Below are positions 11,310 to 19,266 of a DNA stretch of 64,000 bases, piece by piece (within the stretch, counting starts at the first letter, position 1; every line of letters starts with the position of its first letter). The position numbers and the translations under genes are program-made. The notes below the pieces were generated by a model. That model was given only the letters and a program-made list of their open reading frames with translations, searched no databases and was not told the DNA's origin. Source of the stretch: PALSA-911 sp963743035 (GTDB lineage: Bacteria > Pseudomonadota > Alphaproteobacteria > Acetobacterales > Acetobacteraceae); contig CAVUOB010000004.1 of NCBI GenBank assembly GCA_963743035.1, forward strand, positions 186,001 through 250,000, read 5' to 3'.

Positions 11310-11695
11310 ATGAGAATTACCGGCGAACGTGAAGTTGTGTGAAGTGTGGGATGGTGTCCCCGGTGGCGGTGTTGGTGCGGACACTGACCGCGACCTGCTC
11401 GCCCCGTTCGGCAAGGACGTCGGAGCCGATTTTGCCGCGTCAAAGTGGCCCTGATGGAATCGAGGTCGAACAGCACCGAAATCGTTACGCTTGCCCGAGG
11501 CGCCTATGGAACGGCTATCATGATTGGTGGTTCGTAATTCCATTGAGGACATAGAATCACGAACTTCTAGGTTCTCCGAAAATTAAGAGGCGCCCGATTT
11601 ATCTAACCATTGACGAATATATGAACCATGAGTCATATTTCACGAACGGGTCGCCACGCGATCGCCGAAACCTTCGATGTTCCGAAGAGGCCAAA

Positions 11696-12676
11696 GTGCA
11701 TCAGCCTTCCCTGCCCCCGCTCGACAAGCTGCTGGCGCTTCATCGCACCATGCAACTCATACGCGCGACCGAGACGACCTTGTCCCGCCTGTTCGCGGAT
11801 GGGGAGATTCCTGGTTTCATCCATCTCAGCGTCGGACAGGAAGCCGTCGCGGCCGGTGTCGTCGGCGCACTCGGCGAGCAGGACACGCTCGCCACCACCC
11901 ATCGCGGGCATGGCCACGTCCTGGCGCGCGGCGTCGCGCTCGACCGCTTCTTCAAGGAGATCATGGGGCGCGAGGGCGGTATCTGCCGCGGTCGTGGCGG
12001 TTCCATGCACGTCGCTGACCTGGCGCTGGGCGTACTGGGTGCCAACGGCATCGTCGGCGGCGGCCTGTCGCTCGCCCTGGGCAGCGCCATGGCGCACCAG
12101 ACCCGACACACTGGGGGCATCGCTATCGCATTCTTCGGCGACGGCGCCATGGCGGAAGGGGCCCTGCATGAGTGCCTGAACATGGCCTCGCTCTGGAAAC
12201 TGCCGCTGCTTTTCGTCTGCGAGAACAATGGCTGGTCCGAATTCTCCCCGACGTCGCGCCAGTTCGCCGCCACGCTGGAAAAGCTTGGAGCGGCTTTTGG
12301 CATTCCGCACCGGCGGGTCGACGGCAACGACGTCGGCGCTGTCGCTTTCGCGGCCACGGAGGTGGTGGAAGCTGCCCGGACCAGCGGGCCGCAGATCCTG
12401 GAATGCATCACCACCCGCTGGCACGGCCATTTCGAAGGCGATCCGCAGCGTTACCGCGACGCCGATGAAATCGCGGCCCTGCCCGAGAACGACCCGCTGC
12501 GCCGCTCCGCCGAGGCACTCCGGGCCGCCGGCGTCCAGACGCTGAGCGACCTGGCCGCCGCGGTGGATGCTGAAATCCAGGCCGCGCTGGAGGCCGCCCG
12601 AGCGGATGCCCTGCCGGACTTCGCCGCCGCGTTCCGCGATGTCTATACGCCAACCACGCCCACCGCCGGGGCCTGA
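11696..12676 (+). CDS. acoA: TPP-dependent 2-oxoacid/acetoin dehydrogenase E1 alpha
   Basis: E1 alpha subunit of a thiamine-diphosphate dependent dehydrogenase complex (acetoin or 2-oxo acid type), decarboxylating or cleaving its substrate and passing the acyl group to lipoyl-E2. The TPP-binding motif GDGAMAEGALHE followed by the NN of CENNGW is clear, as are the HRGHGH and GRGGSMH active-site segments. An ATG exists at 11621, but the first 25 codons look untranslated; I prefer the GTG at 11696, which has GAAGAGG five bases upstream (326 residues). Six bases separate it from the E1 beta gene. The pairing with E2 and acyl-CoA genes rather than acetoin-utilisation genes leaves the substrate open. 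The symbol follows sequence similarity only. Confidence 0.87.
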   Translation: MHQPSLPPLDKLLALHRTMQLIRATETTLSRLFADGEIPGFIHLSVGQEAVAAGVVGALGEQDTLATTHRGHGHVLARGVALDRFFKEIMGREGGICRGRGGSMHVADLALGVLGANGIVGGGLSLALGSAMAHQTRHTGGIAIAFFGDGAMAEGALHECLNMASLWKLPLLFVCENNGWSEFSPTSRQFAATLEKLGAAFGIPHRRVDGNDVGAVAFAATEVVEAARTSGPQILECITTRWHGHFEGDPQRYRDADEIAALPENDPLRRSAEALRAAGVQTLSDLAAAVDAEIQAALEAARADALPDFAAAFRDVYTPTTPTAGA

Positions 12677-12682
12677 GGTTCC

Positions 12683-13657
12683 ATGTCCAAGCCGCTGCGC
12701 TATGTTCACGCGATCACCCAGGCCCTGACCGATGCGATGGCCGCCGACCCCTCGGTGATGCTGTTCGGCGAGGATGTCGCCGCGCCTGGCGGGCCGTTCA
12801 AGGCGACCCGCGGCCTGCTCGAAGCCTATGGTCCGGAGCGCGTCCGCGACACGCCGATCTCCGAAGCTTCGATCGTCGGCGCCGCTGTCGGCGCCGCGCT
12901 GAGCGGCATGAAGCCGGTCGTCGAGATCATGTTCATGGACTTCGTCGCCCTCGCCATGGACGCCATCGTCAACCAAGCCGCCAAGGCCCGGTTCATGTTC
13001 GGCGGGCAGTGCAGCGTGCCGATGGTTGTGCGCACACCCCATGGCGGCGGCGTCAATGCCGGCCCACAGCATTCGCAATGCCTGGAGGCATGGTTCGCCC
13101 ACATCCCCGGCCTGCGCGTCGTCTGCCCCGCCACCGTCGCCGACGCCTACACCCTGCTGCGCGCCGCCGTCGAAGCCCCCGATCCGGTGCTGTTCGTCGA
13201 GAACAAGGCCCTTTACGCCATCCAGGGCGAACTCGACCCCAACGCCCCGCGTGACATCGGCCGCGCCCGGATCGACCGGCCGGGACGCGACGCCACCATC
13301 GTCACCTACGGCGCCACGCTCTATGCCGCCCGCGCCGCCGCCGACAAACTGTCCGCCGAGGGCATCGAGGCAGAAATCCTCGACCTGCGCTGGATCCAGC
13401 CCTGGGACGAGGAAGCGGTATTTGCCTCCGTCGCCCGCACCCACCGCGTGGTGATCGCCCACGAAGCGGTGCAGGCCTTTGGCGTCGGCGCCGAGATCGC
13501 CGCCCGCATCGCCCACGGCGCCTTCGACGACCTGGACGCCCCGGTTGTGCGCGTCGGCGCTCCCTTCATGCCCGTCCCGTTCGCAAGGTCCCTGGAGAAC
13601 GCCTACCTGCCGGACGCCGACCGCATCGTTGCCGCGGTCAAGGAAACGCTTGCCTAG
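12683..13657 (+). CDS. acoB: TPP-dependent 2-oxoacid/acetoin dehydrogenase E1 beta
   Basis: E1 beta subunit, 324 residues, which forms the alpha2beta2 E1 tetramer with the preceding gene product. Typical segments are FGEDVAAPGGPFKATRGL near the N-terminus (with the TPP-contacting Glu), TPISEASIVGAAVGAALSG, RTPHGGGVNAGPQHSQ, and the transketolase C-terminal domain starting at about residue 195. The stop codon TAG is supplied by the first arm of the 77-bp terminator-like repeat, so the repeat probably arrived at, or defines, the end of this gene. The rest of the pathway continues downstream in the same direction after a 115-bp gap, which could be a partial transcription stop inside one operon. 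Confidence 0.9.
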   Translation: MSKPLRYVHAITQALTDAMAADPSVMLFGEDVAAPGGPFKATRGLLEAYGPERVRDTPISEASIVGAAVGAALSGMKPVVEIMFMDFVALAMDAIVNQAAKARFMFGGQCSVPMVVRTPHGGGVNAGPQHSQCLEAWFAHIPGLRVVCPATVADAYTLLRAAVEAPDPVLFVENKALYAIQGELDPNAPRDIGRARIDRPGRDATIVTYGATLYAARAAADKLSAEGIEAEILDLRWIQPWDEEAVFASVARTHRVVIAHEAVQAFGVGAEIAARIAHGAFDDLDAPVVRVGAPFMPVPFARSLENAYLPDADRIVAAVKETLA

Positions 13658-13730
13658 AGCATGATCGCTGCTGACGGACGCGGCGATCATGCTCTAGGTC
13701 TTTGTTTTAGCGAGTAATTCCATCGCTCGG
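13654..13730 (+). repeat. 77-bp terminator-like dispersed repeat, copy A
   Basis: Perfect 14-bp inverted arms CTAGAGCATGATCG (13654-13667) and CGATCATGCTCTAG (13684-13697) with a 16-nt loop, then a T-rich tract (GTCTTTGTTTTAG) and a conserved tail ending CATCGCTCGG. Its CTAG contributes the acoB stop codon. Copy B at 27417-27493 is its near-identical inverted counterpart. Hairpin plus T-rich run in the sense of acoB suggests an intrinsic terminator or attenuator. Confidence 0.85.
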
Positions 13731-13772
13731 TTGCAGCAACCTCCAGCGATATTGCTCTAGGAGCCAAAGGCC

Positions 13773-14561
13773 ATGACCGAAGACAATGCCATCCTGACCG
13801 CCCGCGACGGGGCGATCGGCCTCATCACCATCAACCGGCCCTCGACCCTTAACGCGCTGGACATCCCGACGCTGCGGAAGCTGGAGGCGGCGCTGACGGA
13901 ACTGGAAGCGGACGACAAGGTCCGCGTCATCGTCGTGACCGGGGCGGGCGAGCGGGCGTTCGTGGCCGGCGGCGACATTGCCGACCTGGATAGCCGCCAG
14001 GGATTGACGCACTATCTGGAGTTCGCCGAGGTCATCCACGCCTGCTTCCGCCGCTTTGAAACCTGCGACAAGCCGACCATCGCCGCCGTCAACGGCTGGG
14101 CGCTGGGCGGGGGCACCGAACTCGTTCTGGCCCTCGACATCCGCATTGCCGCGGATACCGCGAAATTCGGCCTGCCGGAGATCAACCTCGGCCTGTTCCC
14201 CGGGGCCGGCGGCACGCAGCGTATCCTGCGGCAGATCCCGTCCTGCCGGGCGCGCGAGGTGGTCTTCACCGGGGACCCGTTCACCGCCGCCGAAGCCGTG
14301 AGTTGGGGCCTGATCAATCGCGCGGTGCCCAAGGCGGATGTGATGGCCGAAGCGATGGCGACGGCGAAGAAGATCGCCGGCAAATCGCCGCTCATCCTGA
14401 AACTGCTGAAGCGCACCCTCCGCCACGGCCAGGAGATGCCGCTTGGGCCCGCCCTGGCCTACGAACAGGCGATGATCGGCCTGGTGCTGGACAGCCGCGA
14501 CGCGCACGAGGGCTGCCAGGCATTCCTGGAAAAGCGCAAGGCCACCTTCACGGGACGCTAG
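13773..14561 (+). CDS. Enoyl-CoA hydratase/isomerase family protein
   Basis: A 262-residue crotonase-fold enzyme that hydrates or isomerises enoyl-CoA. The oxyanion-hole pair is visible: AFVAGGDIADL (about 63-73) and NGWALGGGTEL (about 108-118). The catalytic-Glu regions follow as LPEINLGLFPGAGGTQRI. The start ATG has an AGGAG ribosome site about nine bases upstream. It stands between the 77-bp repeat and the E2 gene (gap 3 bp), so it is translated with the E2/acyl-CoA dehydrogenase/ligase set and probably acts in the same degradation route. Specificity within the crotonase family cannot be read from sequence. Confidence 0.9.
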   Translation: MTEDNAILTARDGAIGLITINRPSTLNALDIPTLRKLEAALTELEADDKVRVIVVTGAGERAFVAGGDIADLDSRQGLTHYLEFAEVIHACFRRFETCDKPTIAAVNGWALGGGTELVLALDIRIAADTAKFGLPEINLGLFPGAGGTQRILRQIPSCRAREVVFTGDPFTAAEAVSWGLINRAVPKADVMAEAMATAKKIAGKSPLILKLLKRTLRHGQEMPLGPALAYEQAMIGLVLDSRDAHEGCQAFLEKRKATFTGR

Positions 14562-14564
14562 TTC

Positions 14565-15776
14565 ATGCTCCAAGAGTTGGTGATGCCCAAGCTGGGGCTG
14601 ACGATGACCGAGGGCGTGCTTGCCGAATGGCGGGTGCGGCCCGGTCAGCCGTTCAAGGCCGGTGACGTGCTGGCCGTGGTCGAGACCGACAAGATCGCCT
14701 CGGACATCGAGGCGGTCAGCGACGGCGTGTTGATCGAGACCACCATCCCAGAGGGCGAAACCGTGCCCGTCGGCACACCGATCGCACGGTGGTCGGCGAA
14801 CGGATCAGACGGGGCATCTCAGCCGACCGAAATGGCCGTCGCGGCTGCTCCGGCCTCGCTGGCACCGACGGCGATAACCCCGCCCGCCCCCGACGACGAG
14901 CCGCGACGGATCCTTGCCACACCGCTGGCGCGCCGGCGTGCCCGCGAACTTGGAGTAGCCCTCGCCAACGTGACCGGGACAGGTCCGCGCGGCCGTATCA
15001 AGCTCGCCAATGTCGAGGCGGCGGCGCTGGCTCCACGCATTGCCGTGCCCGAACCGCCACGGGCTTGCGCAACACCGCCAACCGGCGAGCGGTCGAAGCC
15101 CGGGACCCTGCAGGCGACGATGGCGCGCCGATTGACCGCCGCCAAGCGCGATGTGCCGCATTTCTATCTCGCGGCCGAGGCGGAAGTATCGGAACTGCTG
15201 GCCCTGCGGGAACGCCTGAACGCCGACACGGAGGCTGGTGCGCCGCGCGTGTCGATGACGCATCTGGTGCTCGCCGCTGTCGGCCGGGCACTGATCGCGA
15301 TGCCGGAAATGGACCGGGTCTGGGACGACGGCGACATCGTGACGCTCGGGCGTGGCGATATCGGGCTGGCGGTCAACACCTCGCGCGGGCTGCTCGCGCC
15401 GGTGTTGCGCGGGGCGGCGCACCTGACGTTGGACCGGTTGGCGACCGCGGCAACCGGCCTGACCGGTCGCGCCCGCAACGGGCAGCTCGGCGAGGAGGAT
15501 TACCAGGGCGGAGCGATTAGCGTCTCCAACGCCGGGATGCACAATGTCACGTATATGAGTTCCATCATCCCTCCCGGTCAGTCGAGCATCCTCGGCGTCG
15601 GCAGCGTCCGGTCGGTTTTCCGTCCTGACGACAATGGAGCGCCGGTGCTGAAGCGCGAACTTGGCCTGGTTTTGTCGGCGGATCATCGCCTGTTCGATGG
15701 CGTCACCGCTCTGGCTTTCCTCAACCGCATTATTGCCGGGCTGGAGCGGCCGCTGCGTCTGCTTCGCGGCGTCTGA
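14565..15776 (+). CDS. Lipoyl E2 acyltransferase of 2-oxoacid/acetoin dehydrogenase
   Basis: The 403-residue dihydrolipoamide acyltransferase core. Domains in order: lipoyl domain (1-75) with the lipoylated Lys 43 in VVETDKIASDIEA; an Ala/Pro-rich linker; a peripheral subunit-binding domain (about 112-147, ILATPLARRRARELGV ... GTGPRGRI); and the catalytic domain ending with the active-site ADHRLFDG near residue 372. It takes the acyl group from E1 (genes 11696-13657) and transfers it to CoA. No E3 (dihydrolipoamide dehydrogenase) gene is in the window, so E3 is presumably shared with other complexes. The gap to the preceding hydratase gene is 3 bp and to the next gene 12 bp. Confidence 0.92.
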   Translation: MLQELVMPKLGLTMTEGVLAEWRVRPGQPFKAGDVLAVVETDKIASDIEAVSDGVLIETTIPEGETVPVGTPIARWSANGSDGASQPTEMAVAAAPASLAPTAITPPAPDDEPRRILATPLARRRARELGVALANVTGTGPRGRIKLANVEAAALAPRIAVPEPPRACATPPTGERSKPGTLQATMARRLTAAKRDVPHFYLAAEAEVSELLALRERLNADTEAGAPRVSMTHLVLAAVGRALIAMPEMDRVWDDGDIVTLGRGDIGLAVNTSRGLLAPVLRGAAHLTLDRLATAATGLTGRARNGQLGEEDYQGGAISVSNAGMHNVTYMSSIIPPGQSSILGVGSVRSVFRPDDNGAPVLKRELGLVLSADHRLFDGVTALAFLNRIIAGLERPLRLLRGV

Positions 15777-15788
15777 CAGGAGACACCC

Positions 15789-16961
15789 ATGGATTTTCAG
15801 CTCACCGAAGAACAGCGTCTGATGGTCGAGACGGCGACGCGCGTCGGCACCGAATTCGGTCTCGATTACTGGCGCGCCCAGGATGCGAAGAAGGCCTTTC
15901 CCGCCGAGGCCTGGGCTGCGTTTTGTGCGGCTGGCCTCTGCGGCGTCTCGCTGCCGGAGGAACATGGCGGATCCGGCCAGGGCATGCTCGATCTGGCGCT
16001 GGTGGTCGAGGCGCTGTCGGCGGCCGGCGGCGGTGCGACGCTGGCCCAGCTCTACATGATCAACCCGATCTTCGGCGGCGTGGCCTTGGCGAAGTTTGGC
16101 ACCGCGGCGCAGAAGGCCGCGATGTTGCCGCCTCTGATCCAGGGCCGGATGAATTTCTGCATGGCGCTGACCGAGCCGAATGCCGGCTCCAACAGCCTGG
16201 AAATCCGCACCTTCGCGCATGCCGACGGCAATGGCTGGCGCCTGAAGGGGCAGAAGATCTGGATCACCGCCGTTCCGGACGCCCAGAAGATGCTGGTCGT
16301 CGCCCGCACCAGGAAGCTGGAGGAGGTCGGCCGCCGCACCGCCGGGATCAGCCTGTTCCTGATCGACGTCGACCGGAAAGGATTGGCGCATCAGGCCATC
16401 GACAAGGTCGGCACCTGGACGCTGGCGTCGAGCAGCATCTTCTTCGACGATGTGCGGGTCGAGCCGGACGAACTGATCGGCACGCTGGACAACGGCTGGC
16501 ACCAATTGCTGGAGGTGCTGAATACCGAACGTATCGTCACCACCGCCGGCCTGGTCGGCGCCGGCAATCTGGCGATCCGGCTTGGTGTCAACTACGCCAA
16601 TGACCGCAAGGTCTTCGGGGACAGGCCGGTATCCGCCTATCAGGGCCTGCAGTTTCCGCTGGCGCAGGCGCACGCGGAGCTGGAATGCGCGCGTCTGATG
16701 AACCTGAAAGCCGCCTCGCTGTGCGATCTCGGCCAGCCCTACGGCAGCGAGGCCAATGTCGCCAAGCTGATCGCCGCGCAGGCGGCTACCCAGGCGATCG
16801 AACGCTCGATGCAGGCGATGGGCGGCATGGGATACTCCAAGGAAATGCATCTGGAGCGGCTGTGGCGCGACGCACGCCTGTTCCGCTTCGCACCGATATC
16901 CGAGGAAATGATCCTGAACTTCATCGCGCAGCACGATCTGGGTATGCCGCGCTCCTACTGA
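15789..16961 (+). CDS. Acyl-CoA dehydrogenase family protein
   Basis: A 390-residue flavin-dependent acyl-CoA dehydrogenase with the N-terminal helical, middle beta (ALTEPNAGSNSLEIRT, FAD/substrate loop) and C-terminal helical domains; GGMGYSKEMHLERLWRDAR is the FAD-binding signature. A ribosome site AGGAGA precedes the ATG. The usual catalytic Glu in the C-terminal YEGTSEI-type segment is absent: the equivalent here reads FAPISEEM, so the base must come from elsewhere or the reaction differs, as in several divergent subfamilies. It lies between E2 and a CoA ligase in a probable operon, pointing to oxidation of the acyl-CoA made by that ligase. Confidence 0.9.
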   Translation: MDFQLTEEQRLMVETATRVGTEFGLDYWRAQDAKKAFPAEAWAAFCAAGLCGVSLPEEHGGSGQGMLDLALVVEALSAAGGGATLAQLYMINPIFGGVALAKFGTAAQKAAMLPPLIQGRMNFCMALTEPNAGSNSLEIRTFAHADGNGWRLKGQKIWITAVPDAQKMLVVARTRKLEEVGRRTAGISLFLIDVDRKGLAHQAIDKVGTWTLASSSIFFDDVRVEPDELIGTLDNGWHQLLEVLNTERIVTTAGLVGAGNLAIRLGVNYANDRKVFGDRPVSAYQGLQFPLAQAHAELECARLMNLKAASLCDLGQPYGSEANVAKLIAAQAATQAIERSMQAMGGMGYSKEMHLERLWRDARLFRFAPISEEMILNFIAQHDLGMPRSY

Positions 16962-16981
16962 TCGGCGGGGAAGTCGACGCC

Positions 16982-18493
16982 ATGGTTACTCTCAGCGCCT
17001 TCATCCACTTCCACGCCCTGCGCACGCCGGACCGTCTGGCGGTCGTCTACGGCGACCAGCGCATCACCTATGCCGAGTTCCACGACCGTATCATTCGCAT
17101 GGCCGGCGTCCTGGCCGGACACGGCATCGGGCCGGACGACGTCGTCGCGGTGGTGATGAAAAACAGCGCCGCCTTCCTGGAGATCGCCTTCGCCGCCAGC
17201 CATCTCGGCGCGGTGTTCCTGCCCATCAATTTCCGCCTCGCCGCGGCCGAAATTGCCTTTATCGTCGGCAACGCCGAGGCAAAGCTGGTCTTCGCCGATG
17301 ACGAACTGGCCGCCGCTGTCGCCGGGCTTCCCTCGGTCGTATTGGTGGATGCGGCGGCGCAGTCCGACGGCCGCCGTATGGCCGCGCCCTCCGGACCGGC
17401 GCCCGCAATGGCAGTACGCGGGCCGCGGGATCTGTTCCGGCTGATGTACACCTCGGGCACGACCGATCACCCGAAAGGGGTCATGCACAGCTACGAGAAT
17501 TTCTACTGGAAGAACATGGACCACGTGGTCGGCCTCGGCCTGACCGCGAACGACCGCTTGCTGGTCGTCGGGCCGCTCTATCATGTCGGCGCATTCGACC
17601 TTCCGGGCATGTCGGTATTGTGGCTGGGTGGCATGCTTTGCCTGCTGCGCGATTTCGATCCGGACGCCGTGCTTGCGGCCATCGAAGGCGAGCGGCTGAC
17701 CTGCGCCTGGTTCGCTCCGGTGATGGTCGGCCGCATCCTGGCGCATCCGGACCGGTACCGGTACGACGTCAGCAGCCTGCGATGGAGCATCGGCGGCGGC
17801 GAGCGAACGCCCGAACAGCGAATCCGGGACTTCACCACCCTGTTCGTCAACGCCCGCTATATCGATGCCTACGGCCTGACCGAAAGCTGCTCCGGCGACA
17901 CGTTGATGGAGCCGGGCCGGGAGATCGAAAAAATCGGCTCGGTCGGCCGGGCGCTGACGCATGTGGAAGTACAGATCCGGGACGATGACGGCGCCATTCT
18001 GCCGGCCGGCGCGACGGGGGAAATCTGCCTGCGCGGGCCGCGGATCACCCAGGGCTACTGGCGCGATCCGGTCAAGACCGCACGCAGCTTCCACGGCGAC
18101 TGGTTCCGCACCGGCGATGTGGGCTACCTGGACGAGGAGGGTTTTCTTTATCTCACCGATCGCAAGAAGGACATGATCATCAGCGGCGGCGAGAATATTG
18201 CGTCTTCGGAACTGGAGCGTGTCATCTTCCTGCTGCCGCAGGTGAACGAGGCCGCTGTCATTGGCCTACCCGACGACCGCTGGGGCGAGGTTCCCGCCGC
18301 GATCGTCGTGCTCAAGGAAGGCGAAAGCCTGGACGCGGAAGCCCTGGAGCGGCATTGCCGGCAACATCTTGCCGGCTTCAAGGTGCCGCGCCACCTGATC
18401 ATCCGCGAGACCCTGCCGCGTAACCCGTCCGGCAAGGTGTTGAAGCGCGTATTGCGCGACGAACTATCGAGCGGGCAGACGCAAGGCAGATGA
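16982..18493 (+). CDS. Acyl-CoA synthetase (AMP-forming)
   Basis: A 503-residue ANL-family ligase that activates a carboxylic acid to its CoA thioester via an acyl-adenylate. The phosphate-binding motif is YTSGTTDHPKGV; downstream are the AYGLTES adenine region, RTGDVGYLDEEGFLYLTDRKK hinge region and the catalytic Lys in NPSGKVLKRVL near the C-terminus. I start it at the ATG at 16982, 20 bp after the dehydrogenase stop; a longer frame upstream only shadows the previous gene. Together with the dehydrogenase, hydratase and the convergent importer, it probably activates an imported acid. Substrate unknown. Confidence 0.9.
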   Translation: MVTLSAFIHFHALRTPDRLAVVYGDQRITYAEFHDRIIRMAGVLAGHGIGPDDVVAVVMKNSAAFLEIAFAASHLGAVFLPINFRLAAAEIAFIVGNAEAKLVFADDELAAAVAGLPSVVLVDAAAQSDGRRMAAPSGPAPAMAVRGPRDLFRLMYTSGTTDHPKGVMHSYENFYWKNMDHVVGLGLTANDRLLVVGPLYHVGAFDLPGMSVLWLGGMLCLLRDFDPDAVLAAIEGERLTCAWFAPVMVGRILAHPDRYRYDVSSLRWSIGGGERTPEQRIRDFTTLFVNARYIDAYGLTESCSGDTLMEPGREIEKIGSVGRALTHVEVQIRDDDGAILPAGATGEICLRGPRITQGYWRDPVKTARSFHGDWFRTGDVGYLDEEGFLYLTDRKKDMIISGGENIASSELERVIFLLPQVNEAAVIGLPDDRWGEVPAAIVVLKEGESLDAEALERHCRQHLAGFKVPRHLIIRETLPRNPSGKVLKRVLRDELSSGQTQGR

Positions 18494-18509
18494 AGGAGGC
18501 CGAGGCGGC

Positions 18510-19193
18510 ATGAGACGACCCAGGGTCGCAAAAAAGTCGCGGGTGCAGAAGTCGGAAGAGATTCGCGAAGCTCTCTTCCAGGCGGCGGCCGAGGTGGTCG
18601 GTGAAGTCGGCTATGGGGAAGCCTCGATCTCCCGCATCACCCAGCGGGCGGACCTGGCGCAGGGCACGTTCTATAACTACTTCGACTCCCGGCAGGACAT
18701 CTTCGACGAGCTGCTTCCTGTGCTGGGCGCGAAAATGATGCTGCACATCCGTCATCAGGGCATCGACGCGTCAGGTTTCCTCGAACGGGAGGAACATTAT
18801 TTCCGGGGCTTTTTCAGCTTCCTGAAGCGCCGGCCGTATTTCCTGCGCATCCTGAACGAGGCCGAAGTGTTCGCGCCGTCCGCGCATCGGCAGCACTTTC
18901 ATAATATCTCCAGCAGCTATATCCGGTTTCTGAAGCGGGCTCGCGCGAACGGCGAAATCGCCGAGATTTCGGACGTGGAAATCGAGGCACTCGCCTACAT
19001 GCTGATCGCGACGCGCGGCTATCTGGCGCTGCGCTATCTGCAACAGGACGGCTCGGTTGAATTGCCCGAAGAGGCGGTCAGCGTATACATGCGTCTGCTC
19101 ACCAGCGGCCTGACGGCGAAGCGGGACAATGTCCCCGCAGGCGGTATCCGGGAGGATCTTCCGAGATTCATTCGCGATGGACCGGACGGCTGA
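18510..19193 (+). CDS. TetR/AcrR-family transcriptional regulator
   Basis: A 227-residue one-component repressor. The N-terminal helix-turn-helix covers about 12-58 (EEIREALFQAAAEVVGEVG, then ISRITQRADLAQGTFYNYF), the classical TetR DNA-binding pattern with a basic N-terminal tail. The C-terminal ligand domain (about 75-210) resembles that of regulators of acyl-CoA metabolism. An AAGGAGG site lies upstream of the ATG. As last gene of the plus-strand catabolic run, it probably controls this operon in response to an acyl-CoA intermediate (inference from position). It is convergent with the Liv transporter genes; the 73 bp between contain nothing notable. Confidence 0.88.
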   Translation: MRRPRVAKKSRVQKSEEIREALFQAAAEVVGEVGYGEASISRITQRADLAQGTFYNYFDSRQDIFDELLPVLGAKMMLHIRHQGIDASGFLEREEHYFRGFFSFLKRRPYFLRILNEAEVFAPSAHRQHFHNISSSYIRFLKRARANGEIAEISDVEIEALAYMLIATRGYLALRYLQQDGSVELPEEAVSVYMRLLTSGLTAKRDNVPAGGIREDLPRFIRDGPDG

Positions 19194-19266
19194 ACACGGC
19201 GCCCTCCGCCAGGCCGCGCGCCAACCACGGCAACGCTTCGCGCGGCAGCGGACAGGCTCGCCTCGA

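Larger units (their letters stand above)
11123..11695. promoter_or_regulatory. Divergent intergenic regulatory region
   Basis: About 570 bp, lower in GC than its surroundings, between the divergent efflux operon and the acoA-like operon. It should hold both promoters. It contains a 14-bp tandem repeat and a 19-bp palindrome, listed separately, and ATATGA-N8-TCATAT near 11608-11632, about 70 bp before the acoA start. An open frame of about 145 codons crosses it on the minus strand and overlaps the adaptor start; its composition is low-complexity and I do not regard it as a gene. Confidence 0.5.

Noticed and set aside
11115..11552. A 145-codon open frame on the minus strand upstream of the efflux adaptor
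   Set aside because: It overlaps the adaptor start, spans the tandem repeat and palindrome, and its translation is low-complexity without domain features.
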